DNA of 64,000 nucleotides from Larkinella arboricola (GTDB lineage: Bacteria > Bacteroidota > Bacteroidia > Cytophagales > Spirosomataceae): positions 484,272-548,271 of the forward strand of contig NZ_QLMC01000002.1 of assembly GCF_003259745.1 (NCBI RefSeq), written 5' to 3'. Below, one piece after another: positions 32,949-42,215 of the stretch (position 1 is its first letter; every line of letters starts with the position of its first letter). The notes below the pieces were generated by a model. It was not told where the DNA came from. It ran no database searches and was given only the letters and a program-made list of their open reading frames with translations. Position numbers and translations under genes: made by a program.

Positions 32949-34361
32949 ATGAAGCTAAAAGCCGTATTCCTGCCCGTCGCCGGGCTGATTGTGCTGCTGA
33001 TGGGCAGTTGGTCGTTTAAACCGGAAAGGGCACCGGTTGCCCGCAAGCCCAACATTATTCTGATCGTGTCCGACGATCTGGGTTACGGGGATGTCGGATT
33101 CAACGGGCAAACCAAGATACAAACGCCGAATCTGGACCGGATGGCCGCCGAGGGCCTGGTGTTTCGGCAGCAGTATGCGGGTACGGCGGTTTGCGGTCCG
33201 TCCCGCGCGGCCCTGCTGACGGGCATCCATACCGCCCACGCTACCGTGCGCGAGCTGTCGGAGTGGAGTCTGAACGGTAAACCCGCCGATTTGCTGCCGT
33301 CGGATGTAACCGTTGCCGAGGAGCTGAAACGGGCGGGTTACCAAACCGGGATGATTGGTAAATGGGGGCTGGACGAGGGCGGAACCACCGGGAACGCGCT
33401 GGCGCAGGGCTTCGATTATTTTTACGGTTTTAAGACCCACCGCGAAGCCCACCATTATTACCCGGAATACCTCTGGCAAAACAACGAAAAGGTGCTGCTG
33501 CCGGGCAACGACTGCGCCCGGAAAATCGGTACGTATTCCAACGACACCTTTGCCAGTCAGGCACTGACGTTTATTCAGAAGCACCGGGACGGACCGTTTT
33601 TTCTCTATCTGCCGTTTACGCTGCCCCACAACGAACTGACCGTGCCGGACGACTCCAAACAACCGTACCAGACGCTGGGCTGGCCCGAACGCCCGATGAA
33701 AGTGGCTCACTACCACCACGACCCGGACGGTAATCTGGCCTACGCGGGCATGGTGTCCCGGCTGGATCGGTACGTCGGGCAGATCATGGCCGAACTGAAA
33801 AAGCAAAAGCTGGACGAAAACACGCTGATTATGTTTACGAGCGACAACGGCCCCGGTTTCGACGACGGCTTTTTTGACAGCAACGGGCCGTTTCGGGGCA
33901 AGAAATTTCAACTCTACGAGGGCGGTATCCGGGTTCCGTTTGTGGCCCGCTGGCCGGGTACGATAAAAGCCGGAAGCGTAACCAGTCATGCCTGCGCCTT
34001 CTGGGATTTTCTGCCGACGGTCTGCGAACTGGCGGGCGTCAGGCCGTCGGCCACGATCGACGGTATTTCGTACCTGCCGACGCTGCTGGGTAAACCGAAA
34101 GCGCAGAAGCGGCACGACTTTTTTTACTGGGAAATCAACGAGCGGGAAGGCCCCATTCAGGCCGTGGTGATGGGGGCGTGGAAAGGCATCCGGTTTTACG
34201 AAAAACCGTTTGAGCTGTACAACCTCCGGACTGACCCCGGTGAAACCGCGAACCTGGCCGACCAGCATCCCGAGGTGGTTGCCAGACTGAAAGCCGTGAT
34301 GACCGAAACGCGCACCGAACACCCGGAATTTCCGCTGACCAAACGAAAGGCGAGGTATTAA
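32949..34361 (+). CDS. Exported sulfatase (arylsulfatase type)
   Basis: 470 residues with a signal peptide (AVFLPVAGLIVLLMGSW). Sulfatase motifs: metal-binding IVSDDLGYGDVG, formylglycine site Cys82-Gly-Pro-Ser-Arg (CGPSRAALLTG), GKWGLDEGG, and the C-terminal metal site TSDNGPGFDDGF. The Cys at 82 needs a formylglycine-generating enzyme, which is not in this window. It removes sulfate esters; phosphate or phosphonate ester activity is possible in the superfamily. It closes the SusCD/propeller/GDPD/sulfatase operon before a strong terminator. Confidence 0.94.
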   Translation: MKLKAVFLPVAGLIVLLMGSWSFKPERAPVARKPNIILIVSDDLGYGDVGFNGQTKIQTPNLDRMAAEGLVFRQQYAGTAVCGPSRAALLTGIHTAHATVRELSEWSLNGKPADLLPSDVTVAEELKRAGYQTGMIGKWGLDEGGTTGNALAQGFDYFYGFKTHREAHHYYPEYLWQNNEKVLLPGNDCARKIGTYSNDTFASQALTFIQKHRDGPFFLYLPFTLPHNELTVPDDSKQPYQTLGWPERPMKVAHYHHDPDGNLAYAGMVSRLDRYVGQIMAELKKQKLDENTLIMFTSDNGPGFDDGFFDSNGPFRGKKFQLYEGGIRVPFVARWPGTIKAGSVTSHACAFWDFLPTVCELAGVRPSATIDGISYLPTLLGKPKAQKRHDFFYWEINEREGPIQAVVMGAWKGIRFYEKPFELYNLRTDPGETANLADQHPEVVARLKAVMTETRTEHPEFPLTKRKARY

Positions 34362-34399
34362 TCGGTTTTGCCTGAACGATTCCCGTTTTAGATGAAGCA

Positions 34400-34438
34400 T
34401 TAAAAAGGCTGACCGGATATTCCGGTCAGCCTTTTTAA
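34400..34438. terminator. Strong bidirectional intrinsic terminator
   Basis: A perfect 18-bp inverted repeat (34400-34417 and 34421-34438) with a 3-base centre and A/T-runs built into the arms. It ends the sulfatase operon on the plus strand and the malectin/T9SS gene on the minus strand. Confidence 0.92.
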
Positions 34439-34482
34439 TTACCCCATTGCATACCGCTGGGAGGGGTCCAGCGCAGGTTGCT

Positions 34483-36483
34483 TTACTGCGTTTTCATCAG
34501 TTTATGGCGTTTGGTCCGGTGGCCTTCGCCGACTTGCAGTAAATACAGGCCCGGCGCGTTTTTGTCCAGGCGAATTAACTGGTCGGGCTTGACATCCGAC
34601 AGTTGCAGCACCTGCCGGCCCTGTGCGTCATAAATGGTCACCGGTAGCTTGTCTTCCTCCCGGCCCTTCACCTGTATAGTAAACGACTCCACAAACGGGT
34701 TCGGATAGGTGGTAACCGTCAGGCCAGCCGTTTCGGCGTTGTCTTCGATACCAAACCGGGCATTGGATCTATCAATGACGGTAAATTGAAGGGCATAGGG
34801 CGTGCCCGCTGTTCCCTGCCCGCCTGCTCCACTGTATGTAGTACCGGTCAGCGTGTAGTTGCCTACCTTGGGTGTCCAGTTATGGTAGTCACCGTTGTTG
34901 TCGCCAAACAGGGCGTAGGGAGCCCCCGTCTCGGTACGACTGTGAGTTTGGGTACCAGTCAGTCGCATCACGACCGATCCTACTGTGGCCGGACTTGTAT
35001 TGGCGCGAATATTCAGGTTGCGCGTGGGCAAAGTAGCTAGGTTGATCTGCTCGCCAGCTGTTAATTCTTTGATCTGCTGATTTGTTACGGCATTTATTAG
35101 GCTGTAGCTAACCACCCGCGGACTCGTCGAAGTCTGATCGACTACACTAAAGTTGATCGAATAAGCCGTACCCGCCGTGCCGCTACCTCCTGAACCGGTG
35201 TAGGGCGTGCCCCGTAACGTGTAATTACCGGCAGCGGGCGTCCAGCCGTTGTAGTTGCCAGCTTCGTCCCCGAACAGGGAATACGGGAAGCCCGTCTCCT
35301 TTTGCGTTCTGTTTAGCGTGCCGCTCAGCACCATCACGACCGATCCCACCCGGCCCGGATTGGTGTTGGCCCGGATGCTCAGGCTGCGCGTGGGCAGCGT
35401 GGACAGGTTGAGCTGCTCGCCGTTGGTTAAGGTTTTGATTTCCTGATTGGTCGCGGCATTCATAAGCGTGAAGCTCACCACCGCCTGCTGGGAGGTAGAC
35501 GGTTGGTTGACCGTCAGCGTGAAGTCGTCGGTGGCCTGTCCGCCCCGGCCGTCGGTGGCCGTTACCCGAATGTTGAAGGTACCGGTGCTGGGCGGTGTTC
35601 CGCTGAAGGTGCGGCTGCCGGTATTGAACGATAACCAGGAGGGCAGAGCCGAACCACTGGTCAGGCTGGCCCGGTATGTGAGGGCATCGCCGTCGGCATC
35701 CGTGAAAGTGTTGCTCGGGAAGGTGTAATTAACGTTGATTCCTACCGTGGCGCTCTGGTTGGGAATGGCGTTGGCAACTACCGGGGCCCGGTTGGGCGTC
35801 GGCGTGGTGCCGCCCGAACACTTCGTTTCGCCCGTGCTCAGGTTTTGGGCCGTCGAGGCAGATACCGAAGAGTGGAACATCACAATCCGGTCCAGCAGGT
35901 GCCCCTTCGAGCGGGCCGAAATCTGAAGTTTGTAAACACCCGGTTTATCAAACTCGACGAAAACCGGCAGGCTTTCGCGGTCACTTACGCGCGTGGCCCA
36001 AGCCCAGGTTGTTGTACCCGCATTAAAGTAAACCTTAAACCAGCCACCGCTTCCGGCTCCGTTGGGGTTGGGCGTTTTGCCGCTGCCGTAGGGGTATACC
36101 GTGCGACCAGCCTGGCCGTAGAAATCACTGGCGTCGGGAAAGCGCAGCCAGGTGTCGTTGTGTTCAGTCAGGACCGTGCCAATACCAACTTTGTTGCGCC
36201 ACTGGAATGTGTACCGGCCCGCCTTGTTGATTCGGATGGTGGTTTCGATCAGACCAACACCGGTCTTGTTGAAGTTTTCGGCACCAGTCCAGTCGATGTA
36301 GCCTGAGCCGGTATAATTGCTGGCGGCCGTTTTGCGCTGCCAGCCGCTGGGCAGGTTTAGGTTTTCGGTTTCAATGACAACCAGACCGTTTTTATCTTCA
36401 TAGACGGCCGGGCAGGTTTGTGCGAATAACTTCGCTGGTGAAAGGAGGAGAACAAGGAGTAGATAGGAAATGTAGTTTTTCAT
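34483..36483 (-). CDS. Secreted malectin-like/He_PIG protein with tandem repeats and T9SS domain
   Basis: 666 residues. Signal peptide (MKNYISYLLLVLLLSPAKLF), malectin/CBM-like domain (about 25-220; VVIETENLNLPSGWQ), putative-Ig He_PIG domain (about 230-326; DADGDALTYRASL, LPSWLSFNTGSRTFSGTPP). Two tandem ~116-residue repeats follow (334-449 and 456-571), sharing the frame VVSxxLxNAxTNQxIKxLT. Then comes a T9SS sorting domain (about 590-666; TYPNPFVESFTIQVKG). No catalytic domain is seen, so it is probably a surface carbohydrate-binding or adhesive protein. It shares He_PIG and T9SS parts with the protein at 1-2028. Upstream, 36800-36843 holds a 22-bp tandem repeat. Confidence 0.88.
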   Translation of the reverse strand: MKNYISYLLLVLLLSPAKLFAQTCPAVYEDKNGLVVIETENLNLPSGWQRKTAASNYTGSGYIDWTGAENFNKTGVGLIETTIRINKAGRYTFQWRNKVGIGTVLTEHNDTWLRFPDASDFYGQAGRTVYPYGSGKTPNPNGAGSGGWFKVYFNAGTTTWAWATRVSDRESLPVFVEFDKPGVYKLQISARSKGHLLDRIVMFHSSVSASTAQNLSTGETKCSGGTTPTPNRAPVVANAIPNQSATVGINVNYTFPSNTFTDADGDALTYRASLTSGSALPSWLSFNTGSRTFSGTPPSTGTFNIRVTATDGRGGQATDDFTLTVNQPSTSQQAVVSFTLMNAATNQEIKTLTNGEQLNLSTLPTRSLSIRANTNPGRVGSVVMVLSGTLNRTQKETGFPYSLFGDEAGNYNGWTPAAGNYTLRGTPYTGSGGSGTAGTAYSINFSVVDQTSTSPRVVSYSLINAVTNQQIKELTAGEQINLATLPTRNLNIRANTSPATVGSVVMRLTGTQTHSRTETGAPYALFGDNNGDYHNWTPKVGNYTLTGTTYSGAGGQGTAGTPYALQFTVIDRSNARFGIEDNAETAGLTVTTYPNPFVESFTIQVKGREEDKLPVTIYDAQGRQVLQLSDVKPDQLIRLDKNAPGLYLLQVGEGHRTKRHKLMKTQ

Positions 36484-37136
36484 AATGAGTAATCAGATTG
36501 GTTTTGTGTACGGTTGTAAAATAAGGTTAGTGCATAGGTGGATAAAAAGGGATTTGATTGGTAAATAAAGACTTCTAAACACCCCCTCTCGGGAGGGAGC
36601 CAGGGTTTGTAATCATGGGTACGCCTGGACTATCGTAAGACAGCAGAAAACCTTCCTGTTCTAGCGATTAAAAAGATTAAGTAGATGAAACCTTGGAAGG
36701 TTCTCCCGGGCTACCGATTTGCCTTTTAATGTGAATGGAAAGCCTATTTATCAGATTATAAGGAGCATAAACTGCAAGGCTGCTCTCTTACGCCAGGACG
36801 AAATTAAAAAAATCTTAGAGAGAAATTAAAAACTTCTTAGAGAAAAATGATAAAATAATTTTTACGTACCGTAGAGAAGCTACCCTGGTTGTCTGTTATT
36901 TATAGGCTGGCCGGGCTGGAATGAAGGATTTTGGTGTCTAAATCCCGTCGGACTGTTCAGGATGGAAGGTGCGCACGAAGCGTGTCGGGAGGGCAGCCGG
37001 CTTTTCAGCCGTTGCGGGTCGCTAGGAGGAATAAATACGGAGAAGGCAGCAGGACCGTCCCGTTCGGAAAGTCCTGCGCAATGGTCTGCTGGTACCGGGT
37101 CAGAAATTGAGCTTTTTCTTTCGCGTTTCCGATGGT
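36484..37136. other. 653-bp intergenic region with AT-rich core
   Basis: No convincing gene: the frame at 36962-37210 is Ser/Arg-rich and overlaps the lipoprotein gene antisense. The AT-rich segment 36780-36870 contains the 22-bp tandem repeat. Likely regulatory for the minus-strand malectin/T9SS gene (start 36483). Confidence 0.5.
36800..36843. repeat. 22-bp direct tandem repeat, two copies
   Basis: Copies 36800-36821 and 36822-36843 match at 20 of 22 positions and abut exactly. The unit is gaaattaaaa-type AT-rich sequence ending cttagaga. Spaced by two helical turns, it could be a two-site operator, or a slippage duplication. Confidence 0.6.
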
Positions 37137-37466
37137 TTATTTCTTTGTTTTCTCGTCAATGCTCACCAGAATGTAGCGGATGTTGGAGCCGTCGGCGGGC
37201 GGATTTTTAACCCTTTTCCGTTTGACCGTAAGCCGGTATTCGTAGCCTGCCTCGTAGGTAAACTCTTCAATACCGGTGTAATGATAGGTCCAGGAGGTGT
37301 CACCTTCCATCTTGACCAGCAGGCACTTCTGCGGACCCACGCCCGTGCAGTCCACCTGATGGTCGCCCACCCATAAGGTAATAGTTTCCGGTTTCAAATC
37401 GTCCTTATCACAACCGGCAGACAGGAGCATAAAACCCAGGGCAAAAAAATAGAGAAAACGATTCAT
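37137..37466 (-). CDS. DUF4377 lipoprotein
   Basis: 109 residues. Lipobox LLSAGC with Cys19, then a single DUF4377-like domain: WVGDHQVDCTGVGPQKCLLV, YTGIEEFTYEAGYEYRLTV, NPPADGSNIRYILVSI. In that family one copy often sits beside META domains in stress or copper-response lipoproteins. Function unknown; the family is often annotated as an envelope stress or heat-shock HslJ-like neighbour. Monocistronic as far as I can see. Confidence 0.85.
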   Translation of the reverse strand: MNRFLYFFALGFMLLSAGCDKDDLKPETITLWVGDHQVDCTGVGPQKCLLVKMEGDTSWTYHYTGIEEFTYEAGYEYRLTVKRKRVKNPPADGSNIRYILVSIDEKTKK

Positions 37467-37811
37467 AAACAGTGTATTTGTCGGCGTAACCTATTCCGTA
37501 GACCTGTTTTCGGGAAGATCCGTTGTAAGGCTATGCATAAAATAGGGTAGCCGCTTCATTTTTCACGGTTTAATGCTTTTGTTGGTAAAAACCACCGTGG
37601 TCTGGCCTGTTTTCTGCGCACTGGCACCTGAAAGTTAAGAAAAGGGTATAGCACAGCGTTCATCCGAAATGATCAGCGTTACGCGGAGTCTCTGCCGCCC
37701 GCGGCTCCGTCGGCGAAATAACGTTTATAACTCATTGATAACAAACAAACCTTTTGGCCGCGGGTTTACTAAAGACTGTACCACGAGTATCATCAATTCC
37801 CTCCATCTTCA
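37467..37811. other. 345-bp region upstream of the pentose phosphate operon
   Basis: Separates the DUF4377 lipoprotein gene and tkt, which are divergent. I see no gene, clear terminator or exact promoter consensus. It presumably holds both promoters. Confidence 0.4.
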
Positions 37812-39821
37812 ATGAAAACCACAACCCAATCCATTGAGCAGTTAAGCATCAATACCGTTCGGGTATTGGCGGCCGATGCCGTGCAGAAAGCTAATTCCGG
37901 CCACCCTGGCCTACCAATGGGTGCGGCTCCGATTGGTCACATCCTTTGGACGGAAGCCCTGAATTACAATCCGCAAAACCCCGACTGGCCCAACCGCGAC
38001 CGCTTTATTCTGTCGGCGGGGCACGGGTGTATGTTGCAGTACTGTTTCATGTACCTGACGGGGTACGACCTGAGCCTGGACGATTTAAAGCAGTTTCGGC
38101 AATTGGACAGCCAGACGCCCGGCCACCCCGAATACGGTTTATCGAAGGGCATTGAGATCACGACCGGGCCGCTGGGACAGGGTTTTGCCAACGGCGTCGG
38201 TTTTGCCATTGGGCAGTATCACCTGGCGGCCCGCTACAACAAGCCGGATTTTCCGTTGTTCGACTATAAAATATACGCCCTGTGCAGCGACGGCGATATG
38301 ATGGAAGGCATCACCTCCGAAGCGGCTTCGCTGGCGGCTCACCTGAAGCTGGGCAACCTGATTTATTTCTACGACGACAACCACATTTCCATCGAAGGCA
38401 GCACCGATCTGACCTTTACGGAAGACGTCGCCCAACGGTTTCAGGCATACGGCTGGCACGTGCAGGTGGTTCCGGACGGCAACGACTTGGAAGCCTTGTA
38501 TCAGGCTGTCAAAGCCGCGCAGGAAGAAACCACCCGCCCCTCGCTGATCAAGGTACGGACACACATCGGCTACGGAAGCCCCAACAAGGCCGATACCGCC
38601 GACGCCCACGGTTCGCCGTTGGGAGAGGATGAACTCCGGCTGGTGAAAGAAAACTTTGGTTTTGATCCCGACCAGTCGTTCGTGGTGCCCGAAGATGTGC
38701 TGCATTATTACCGCGAAATCGGCAAGGAGCGGGCGAAAAAAGAAGAACAGTGGAATGATCTGTATAAGGCTTACAAGGCTAAATATCCCGAACTGGCGGA
38801 AGAATACGAGTTGGTGAGCAACGGACAACTACCGCAGGGCTGGGAAGAAAAGATACCGGTTTTTCCGGCGGGGGAAGAGAAAATAGCCACCCGGAAAGCG
38901 TCGGGTAAAGTCCTGAACGCCATTGCCGACAACCTGCCGCACCTGATCGGCGGCTCGGCGGATTTGTCGCCCTCGACGGATACGGACCTGAAAAACTATA
39001 AGTCGTTTACGGCCGACAACCGGGAAGGGCGCATCTTCCATTTCGGGATTCGGGAACACGCTATGGGAGCCATCCTGAACGGGCTGGCGGTTTCGAAGGG
39101 CATCATACCCTACGGGGCCACCTTCCTGGTGTTTTCCGATTATATGCGACCCACGATACGGCTGGCGGCAATTATGAAAATCCGCCCTATTTTTATCTTT
39201 ACGCACGACAGCATCGGCCTGGGTGAAGACGGTACCACGCACCAGCCCATCGAACACCTTATGTCGCTGCGGGCTATCCCGAATCTGGTGGTCATTCGAC
39301 CGGCCGACGCTAACGAAACGGCCCAGGCCTGGCGCGTCGCCATCGGGCACCCGGGCGGACCCGTTGCGCTCATCCTGACCCGGCAGGGTTTGCCGGTTAT
39401 TGATCAGGAAAAATACACCAAAGCGACCGAGCTGGAAAAAGGCGCTTACATCCTGTCCGATTCGGAAAAAGAGCCCGATGTGATTCTGATGGGCACCGGT
39501 TCGGAAGTTTCGTTGTTATTGCAGGCGCAGGAGGAACTGAAAAAGGAATCGATTGCCACCCGGGTTGTGAGTATGCCGTCCTGGGAACTGTTCGACCGGC
39601 AGGATGATTCTTATAAGGAAAAAGTCTTCCCGAAAGCCGTCAAAAAACGGCTGGCCGTGGAAGCCGGGGCGGTGCTGGGCTGGTACAAATACATCACCGA
39701 CGAAGGCGATATTCTGGGTATGACCTCGTTTGGCGAATCCGCACCGGCTGCCGACCTGTTCAAAAAATTCGGTTTCACGGTGGACAACATCGTGAAGCGG
39801 GTCAGGAAGCTGGTTGGTTAA
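37812..39821 (+). CDS. tkt: Transketolase
   Basis: 669 residues, full-length transketolase, which transfers C2 units with thiamine diphosphate in the non-oxidative pentose phosphate pathway. N-terminal QKANSGHPGLPMGAAPIGHI, the ThDP/Mg motif CSDGDMMEGITSEA ... DDNH, and later the pyrimidine domain (FGIREHAMGAILNGLA, FTHDSIGLGEDGTTHQPIEH) are present. It is the first gene of a seven-gene cluster with rpiB 103 bp downstream. The presence of oxidative-branch genes in the same operon argues for NADPH and ribose-5-phosphate supply. Confidence 0.96.
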   Translation: MKTTTQSIEQLSINTVRVLAADAVQKANSGHPGLPMGAAPIGHILWTEALNYNPQNPDWPNRDRFILSAGHGCMLQYCFMYLTGYDLSLDDLKQFRQLDSQTPGHPEYGLSKGIEITTGPLGQGFANGVGFAIGQYHLAARYNKPDFPLFDYKIYALCSDGDMMEGITSEAASLAAHLKLGNLIYFYDDNHISIEGSTDLTFTEDVAQRFQAYGWHVQVVPDGNDLEALYQAVKAAQEETTRPSLIKVRTHIGYGSPNKADTADAHGSPLGEDELRLVKENFGFDPDQSFVVPEDVLHYYREIGKERAKKEEQWNDLYKAYKAKYPELAEEYELVSNGQLPQGWEEKIPVFPAGEEKIATRKASGKVLNAIADNLPHLIGGSADLSPSTDTDLKNYKSFTADNREGRIFHFGIREHAMGAILNGLAVSKGIIPYGATFLVFSDYMRPTIRLAAIMKIRPIFIFTHDSIGLGEDGTTHQPIEHLMSLRAIPNLVVIRPADANETAQAWRVAIGHPGGPVALILTRQGLPVIDQEKYTKATELEKGAYILSDSEKEPDVILMGTGSEVSLLLQAQEELKKESIATRVVSMPSWELFDRQDDSYKEKVFPKAVKKRLAVEAGAVLGWYKYITDEGDILGMTSFGESAPAADLFKKFGFTVDNIVKRVRKLVG

Positions 39822-39924
39822 CGGTATTCCAGCGCCCGGTTTTTTCGGGAGACTGGTGAATGCCCCGGAAGGCGTGACCAGGAACACCGAAAGCCGCATT
39901 CCTCAAACGATAAACCAAGAACCA

Positions 39925-40368
39925 ATGAAAGTAGGTATTGCCGCCGATCATGGCGGGTTCGAACTGAAAGAAACGCTGCGCACGTTCCTGACCAACTTAG
40001 GCCACGAAGTGGTTGATTTTGGTGCCCACGCGTACGAAAGCACGGACGACTATCCCGATAAAATTATCCCGCTGGCGAAAGCCGTTTCCCGGAAAGAAAT
40101 CGAGCGGGGCGTGGCCGTTTGCGGCAGTGGCGTCGGGGCGGCCATTGTTGCCAACAAGATACCGGGCGTGCGGGCGGCCCTGATTAACGATCATTTTTCG
40201 GCTCATCAGGGTGTAGAAGACGATGATATGAACTTAATTTGCCTCGGCGGACGTATTACAGGAAACCGGGTGGCCGAAGAGTTCGTTCAGGCGTTCCTGG
40301 AAGCCCGGTTCAGCGGTGCCGAACGACACCTGCGCCGGTTAAACAAGGTGATAGACCTGGAGAAGTGA
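39925..40368 (+). CDS. rpiB: Ribose-5-phosphate isomerase B
   Basis: 147 residues from ATG 39925 (MKVGIAADHGGFELKE); the upstream open frame back to 39814 is not family-like. Motifs of the RpiB/LacAB family are visible: AADHGGF, VDFGAHAYESTDDYPD, VCGSGVGAAIVANK and NLICLGGRITG. It interconverts ribose-5-P and ribulose-5-P. Between tkt and tal it supplies the pentose-phosphate balance. Allose-6-P isomerase activity is possible in the family, but context favours RpiB. Confidence 0.93.
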   Translation: MKVGIAADHGGFELKETLRTFLTNLGHEVVDFGAHAYESTDDYPDKIIPLAKAVSRKEIERGVAVCGSGVGAAIVANKIPGVRAALINDHFSAHQGVEDDDMNLICLGGRITGNRVAEEFVQAFLEARFSGAERHLRRLNKVIDLEK

Positions 40369-40449
40369 GGGATTTGATTCATTAGCCATCAAACCGGAAA
40401 CCAGCCCGACTTTCAACCATTCAAACCATTAACTACAACCCATACATCA

Positions 40450-41556
40450 ATGGCAGCCAATCGAGTAAAACAGATTCACGAGTTTGGTCAGAGCATCTGG
40501 CTTGATTTCATCGACCGGAAAATCATGGATTCCGGCGAATTGCAAAAACTGATCGACGAAGACGGCGTTCGCGGCATTACGTCGAATCCGGCTATTTTCG
40601 AGAAAGCCATAAGCAGCAGTTCCGACTACGATGAGGACATCAAAAAAGGGGCAAAAGAAGACAAAAGCAACGAAGATATATTTTACGGTCTGGCCGTCAG
40701 CGACATTCAGCGGGCGGCTGATTTGTTTAAACCCGTCTACGAAGAGGAAGTCCGGGGTGCCGACGGTTACGTAAGTCTGGAAGTATCTCCGCATCTGGCG
40801 CTGGATACGGAAGGCACCATCCAGCAGGCCCGCCAGCTCTGGAAAGCCGTGGACCGCGAAAACGTGATGATCAAGATTCCGGGAACCGCTCCCGGTCTGC
40901 CCGCCATCCAGACCGCCATTAGCGAAGGCATCAACGTCAACGTAACGCTGCTGTTTGGGCTGGATCGCTACGAAGCTGTAACGGATGCTTACATTTCGGG
41001 TCTGGAAGCCCGCGTGGCGGCTGGTCAGCCGATTGATCACATTGCTTCGGTTGCCAGTTTCTTCCTGAGCCGGATCGACGTGATGGTGGACCCGATGCTG
41101 GACGAAAAAGGACTGGGCGACCTGAAAGGCCAGGTAGCCATTGCGTCGGCCCGCAAAGCCTACGAAATCTACAAGCGCGTGTTCAACAGCGAACGGTTTG
41201 CCAAACTGAAAGAAAAAGGAGCCAAACCCCAGCGGTTGTTGTGGGCCAGCACCAGCAGCAAGAACCCGGCTATTCCGGATACTAAATACGTTGAGGAACT
41301 GATCGGACCGGAAACGGTGGATACCGTGCCGATGGAAACGCTGGAAGCCTTCCGCGATCATGGTGTGGCCGAAAATCGGCTGGAAAATGAGCTGGACAAA
41401 TCGACCGAGATTCTGGAAAAACTGAAAACGGCGGGAATCGACATCAACGAAATTACCCAGAAGCTGGAAGACGAAGGCATCGATAAATTCAACAAGCCGT
41501 ACGACAAACTGCTGGCGGCCATCGATACGCAGAAAAAAGCACTCGAACACGCCTGA
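40450..41556 (+). CDS. tal: Transaldolase
   Basis: 368 residues, a TalB-like but longer form as in cyanobacteria and Bacteroidota (Tal/Pgi N-terminal type). Motifs: IHEFGQSIWLDFI, GITSNPAIFEKAI, and the Schiff-base Lys in NVMIKIPGTAPGLPA. NVNVTLLFGLDRYEAV and the C-terminal helix (LDKSTEILEKL) follow. It moves C3 units between sedoheptulose-7-P and glyceraldehyde-3-P. The HAD gene begins 2 bp after its stop. Confidence 0.95.
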   Translation: MAANRVKQIHEFGQSIWLDFIDRKIMDSGELQKLIDEDGVRGITSNPAIFEKAISSSSDYDEDIKKGAKEDKSNEDIFYGLAVSDIQRAADLFKPVYEEEVRGADGYVSLEVSPHLALDTEGTIQQARQLWKAVDRENVMIKIPGTAPGLPAIQTAISEGINVNVTLLFGLDRYEAVTDAYISGLEARVAAGQPIDHIASVASFFLSRIDVMVDPMLDEKGLGDLKGQVAIASARKAYEIYKRVFNSERFAKLKEKGAKPQRLLWASTSSKNPAIPDTKYVEELIGPETVDTVPMETLEAFRDHGVAENRLENELDKSTEILEKLKTAGIDINEITQKLEDEGIDKFNKPYDKLLAAIDTQKKALEHA

Positions 41557-41558
41557 TT

Positions 41559-42215
41559 ATGGAGTTAACTCCAATCAAATTTCTCTTTCTGGATGTCGGG
41601 GGTGTGCTCCTCACCAACGGGTGGGGGCACGAATCCCGGCAGCGGGCGGCCGAAACGTTCGGGTTCGACTATTCGGAAATGGACGTGTTGCACGACTTTA
41701 TCTTCGATACCTACGAGATGGGTCGCATCACGCTTGATGAATACCTGAACACCGTCGTTTTCAACAGGCCGCGCGATTTTACCCGGGAGGACTTTAAATC
41801 GTTTATGTTTGCGCAGTCGCTGGAATTGCCCCAGATACTGGAATGGCTGGTTGAGTGGAAAAAAGCCAACCCGCACATCCGGATCATGTCCATCAACAAC
41901 GAGGGCCGCGAACTGAACGAATACCGCATCAAAAAATTTAAGCTGCACCGCTGTTTCGATGCCTTCATTTCGTCCTGCGAAGTGGGCATGCGCAAACCAG
42001 ACCCCGGTATTTTCCGGCTGGCAATGGGCCTGGCGCAGGTGCGTCCGGAGGAGTGTCTGTACTTCGACGACCGCCTGATGCTGGTGGGGGCCGCCCGCCG
42101 ACTGGGCATTCAGGCCCTGCATCATCAAACGTTTGAAGCGACCAAAGCCATCCTGGAAAAGCTGAATCAAGAACCGATAAACTTGCACGAGTTCAATGGC
42201 AGAAACGAAGTATAA
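41559..42215 (+). CDS. HAD-family hydrolase, YihX-like
   Basis: 218 residues. HAD motif I FLDVGGVLLTNGWG has Asp then Gly-Gly at +2/+3 like YihX-type HAD-IA (glucose-1-phosphatase) proteins. Motif II is at MSINNEGRELN, the conserved Lys is in GMRKPDPGIF, and the motif IV acidic pair is in CLYFDDRLM. Probable sugar-phosphate phosphatase. It lies inside the pentose phosphate operon (2 bp after tal, overlapping gnd by 20 bp), so it may remove pathway-derived or damaged sugar phosphates. Substrate unproven. Confidence 0.85.
   Translation: MELTPIKFLFLDVGGVLLTNGWGHESRQRAAETFGFDYSEMDVLHDFIFDTYEMGRITLDEYLNTVVFNRPRDFTREDFKSFMFAQSLELPQILEWLVEWKKANPHIRIMSINNEGRELNEYRIKKFKLHRCFDAFISSCEVGMRKPDPGIFRLAMGLAQVRPEECLYFDDRLMLVGAARRLGIQALHHQTFEATKAILEKLNQEPINLHEFNGRNEV

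Noticed and set aside
32955-34400. 481-codon antisense frame opposite the sulfatase gene
   Set aside because: Opposite a sulfatase with complete motifs; composition is non-protein-like and it overlaps the terminator.
40447-41550. 367-codon antisense frame over transaldolase
   Set aside because: Opposite tal, which has all family motifs; phenylalanine- and glycine-rich frame without family signal.
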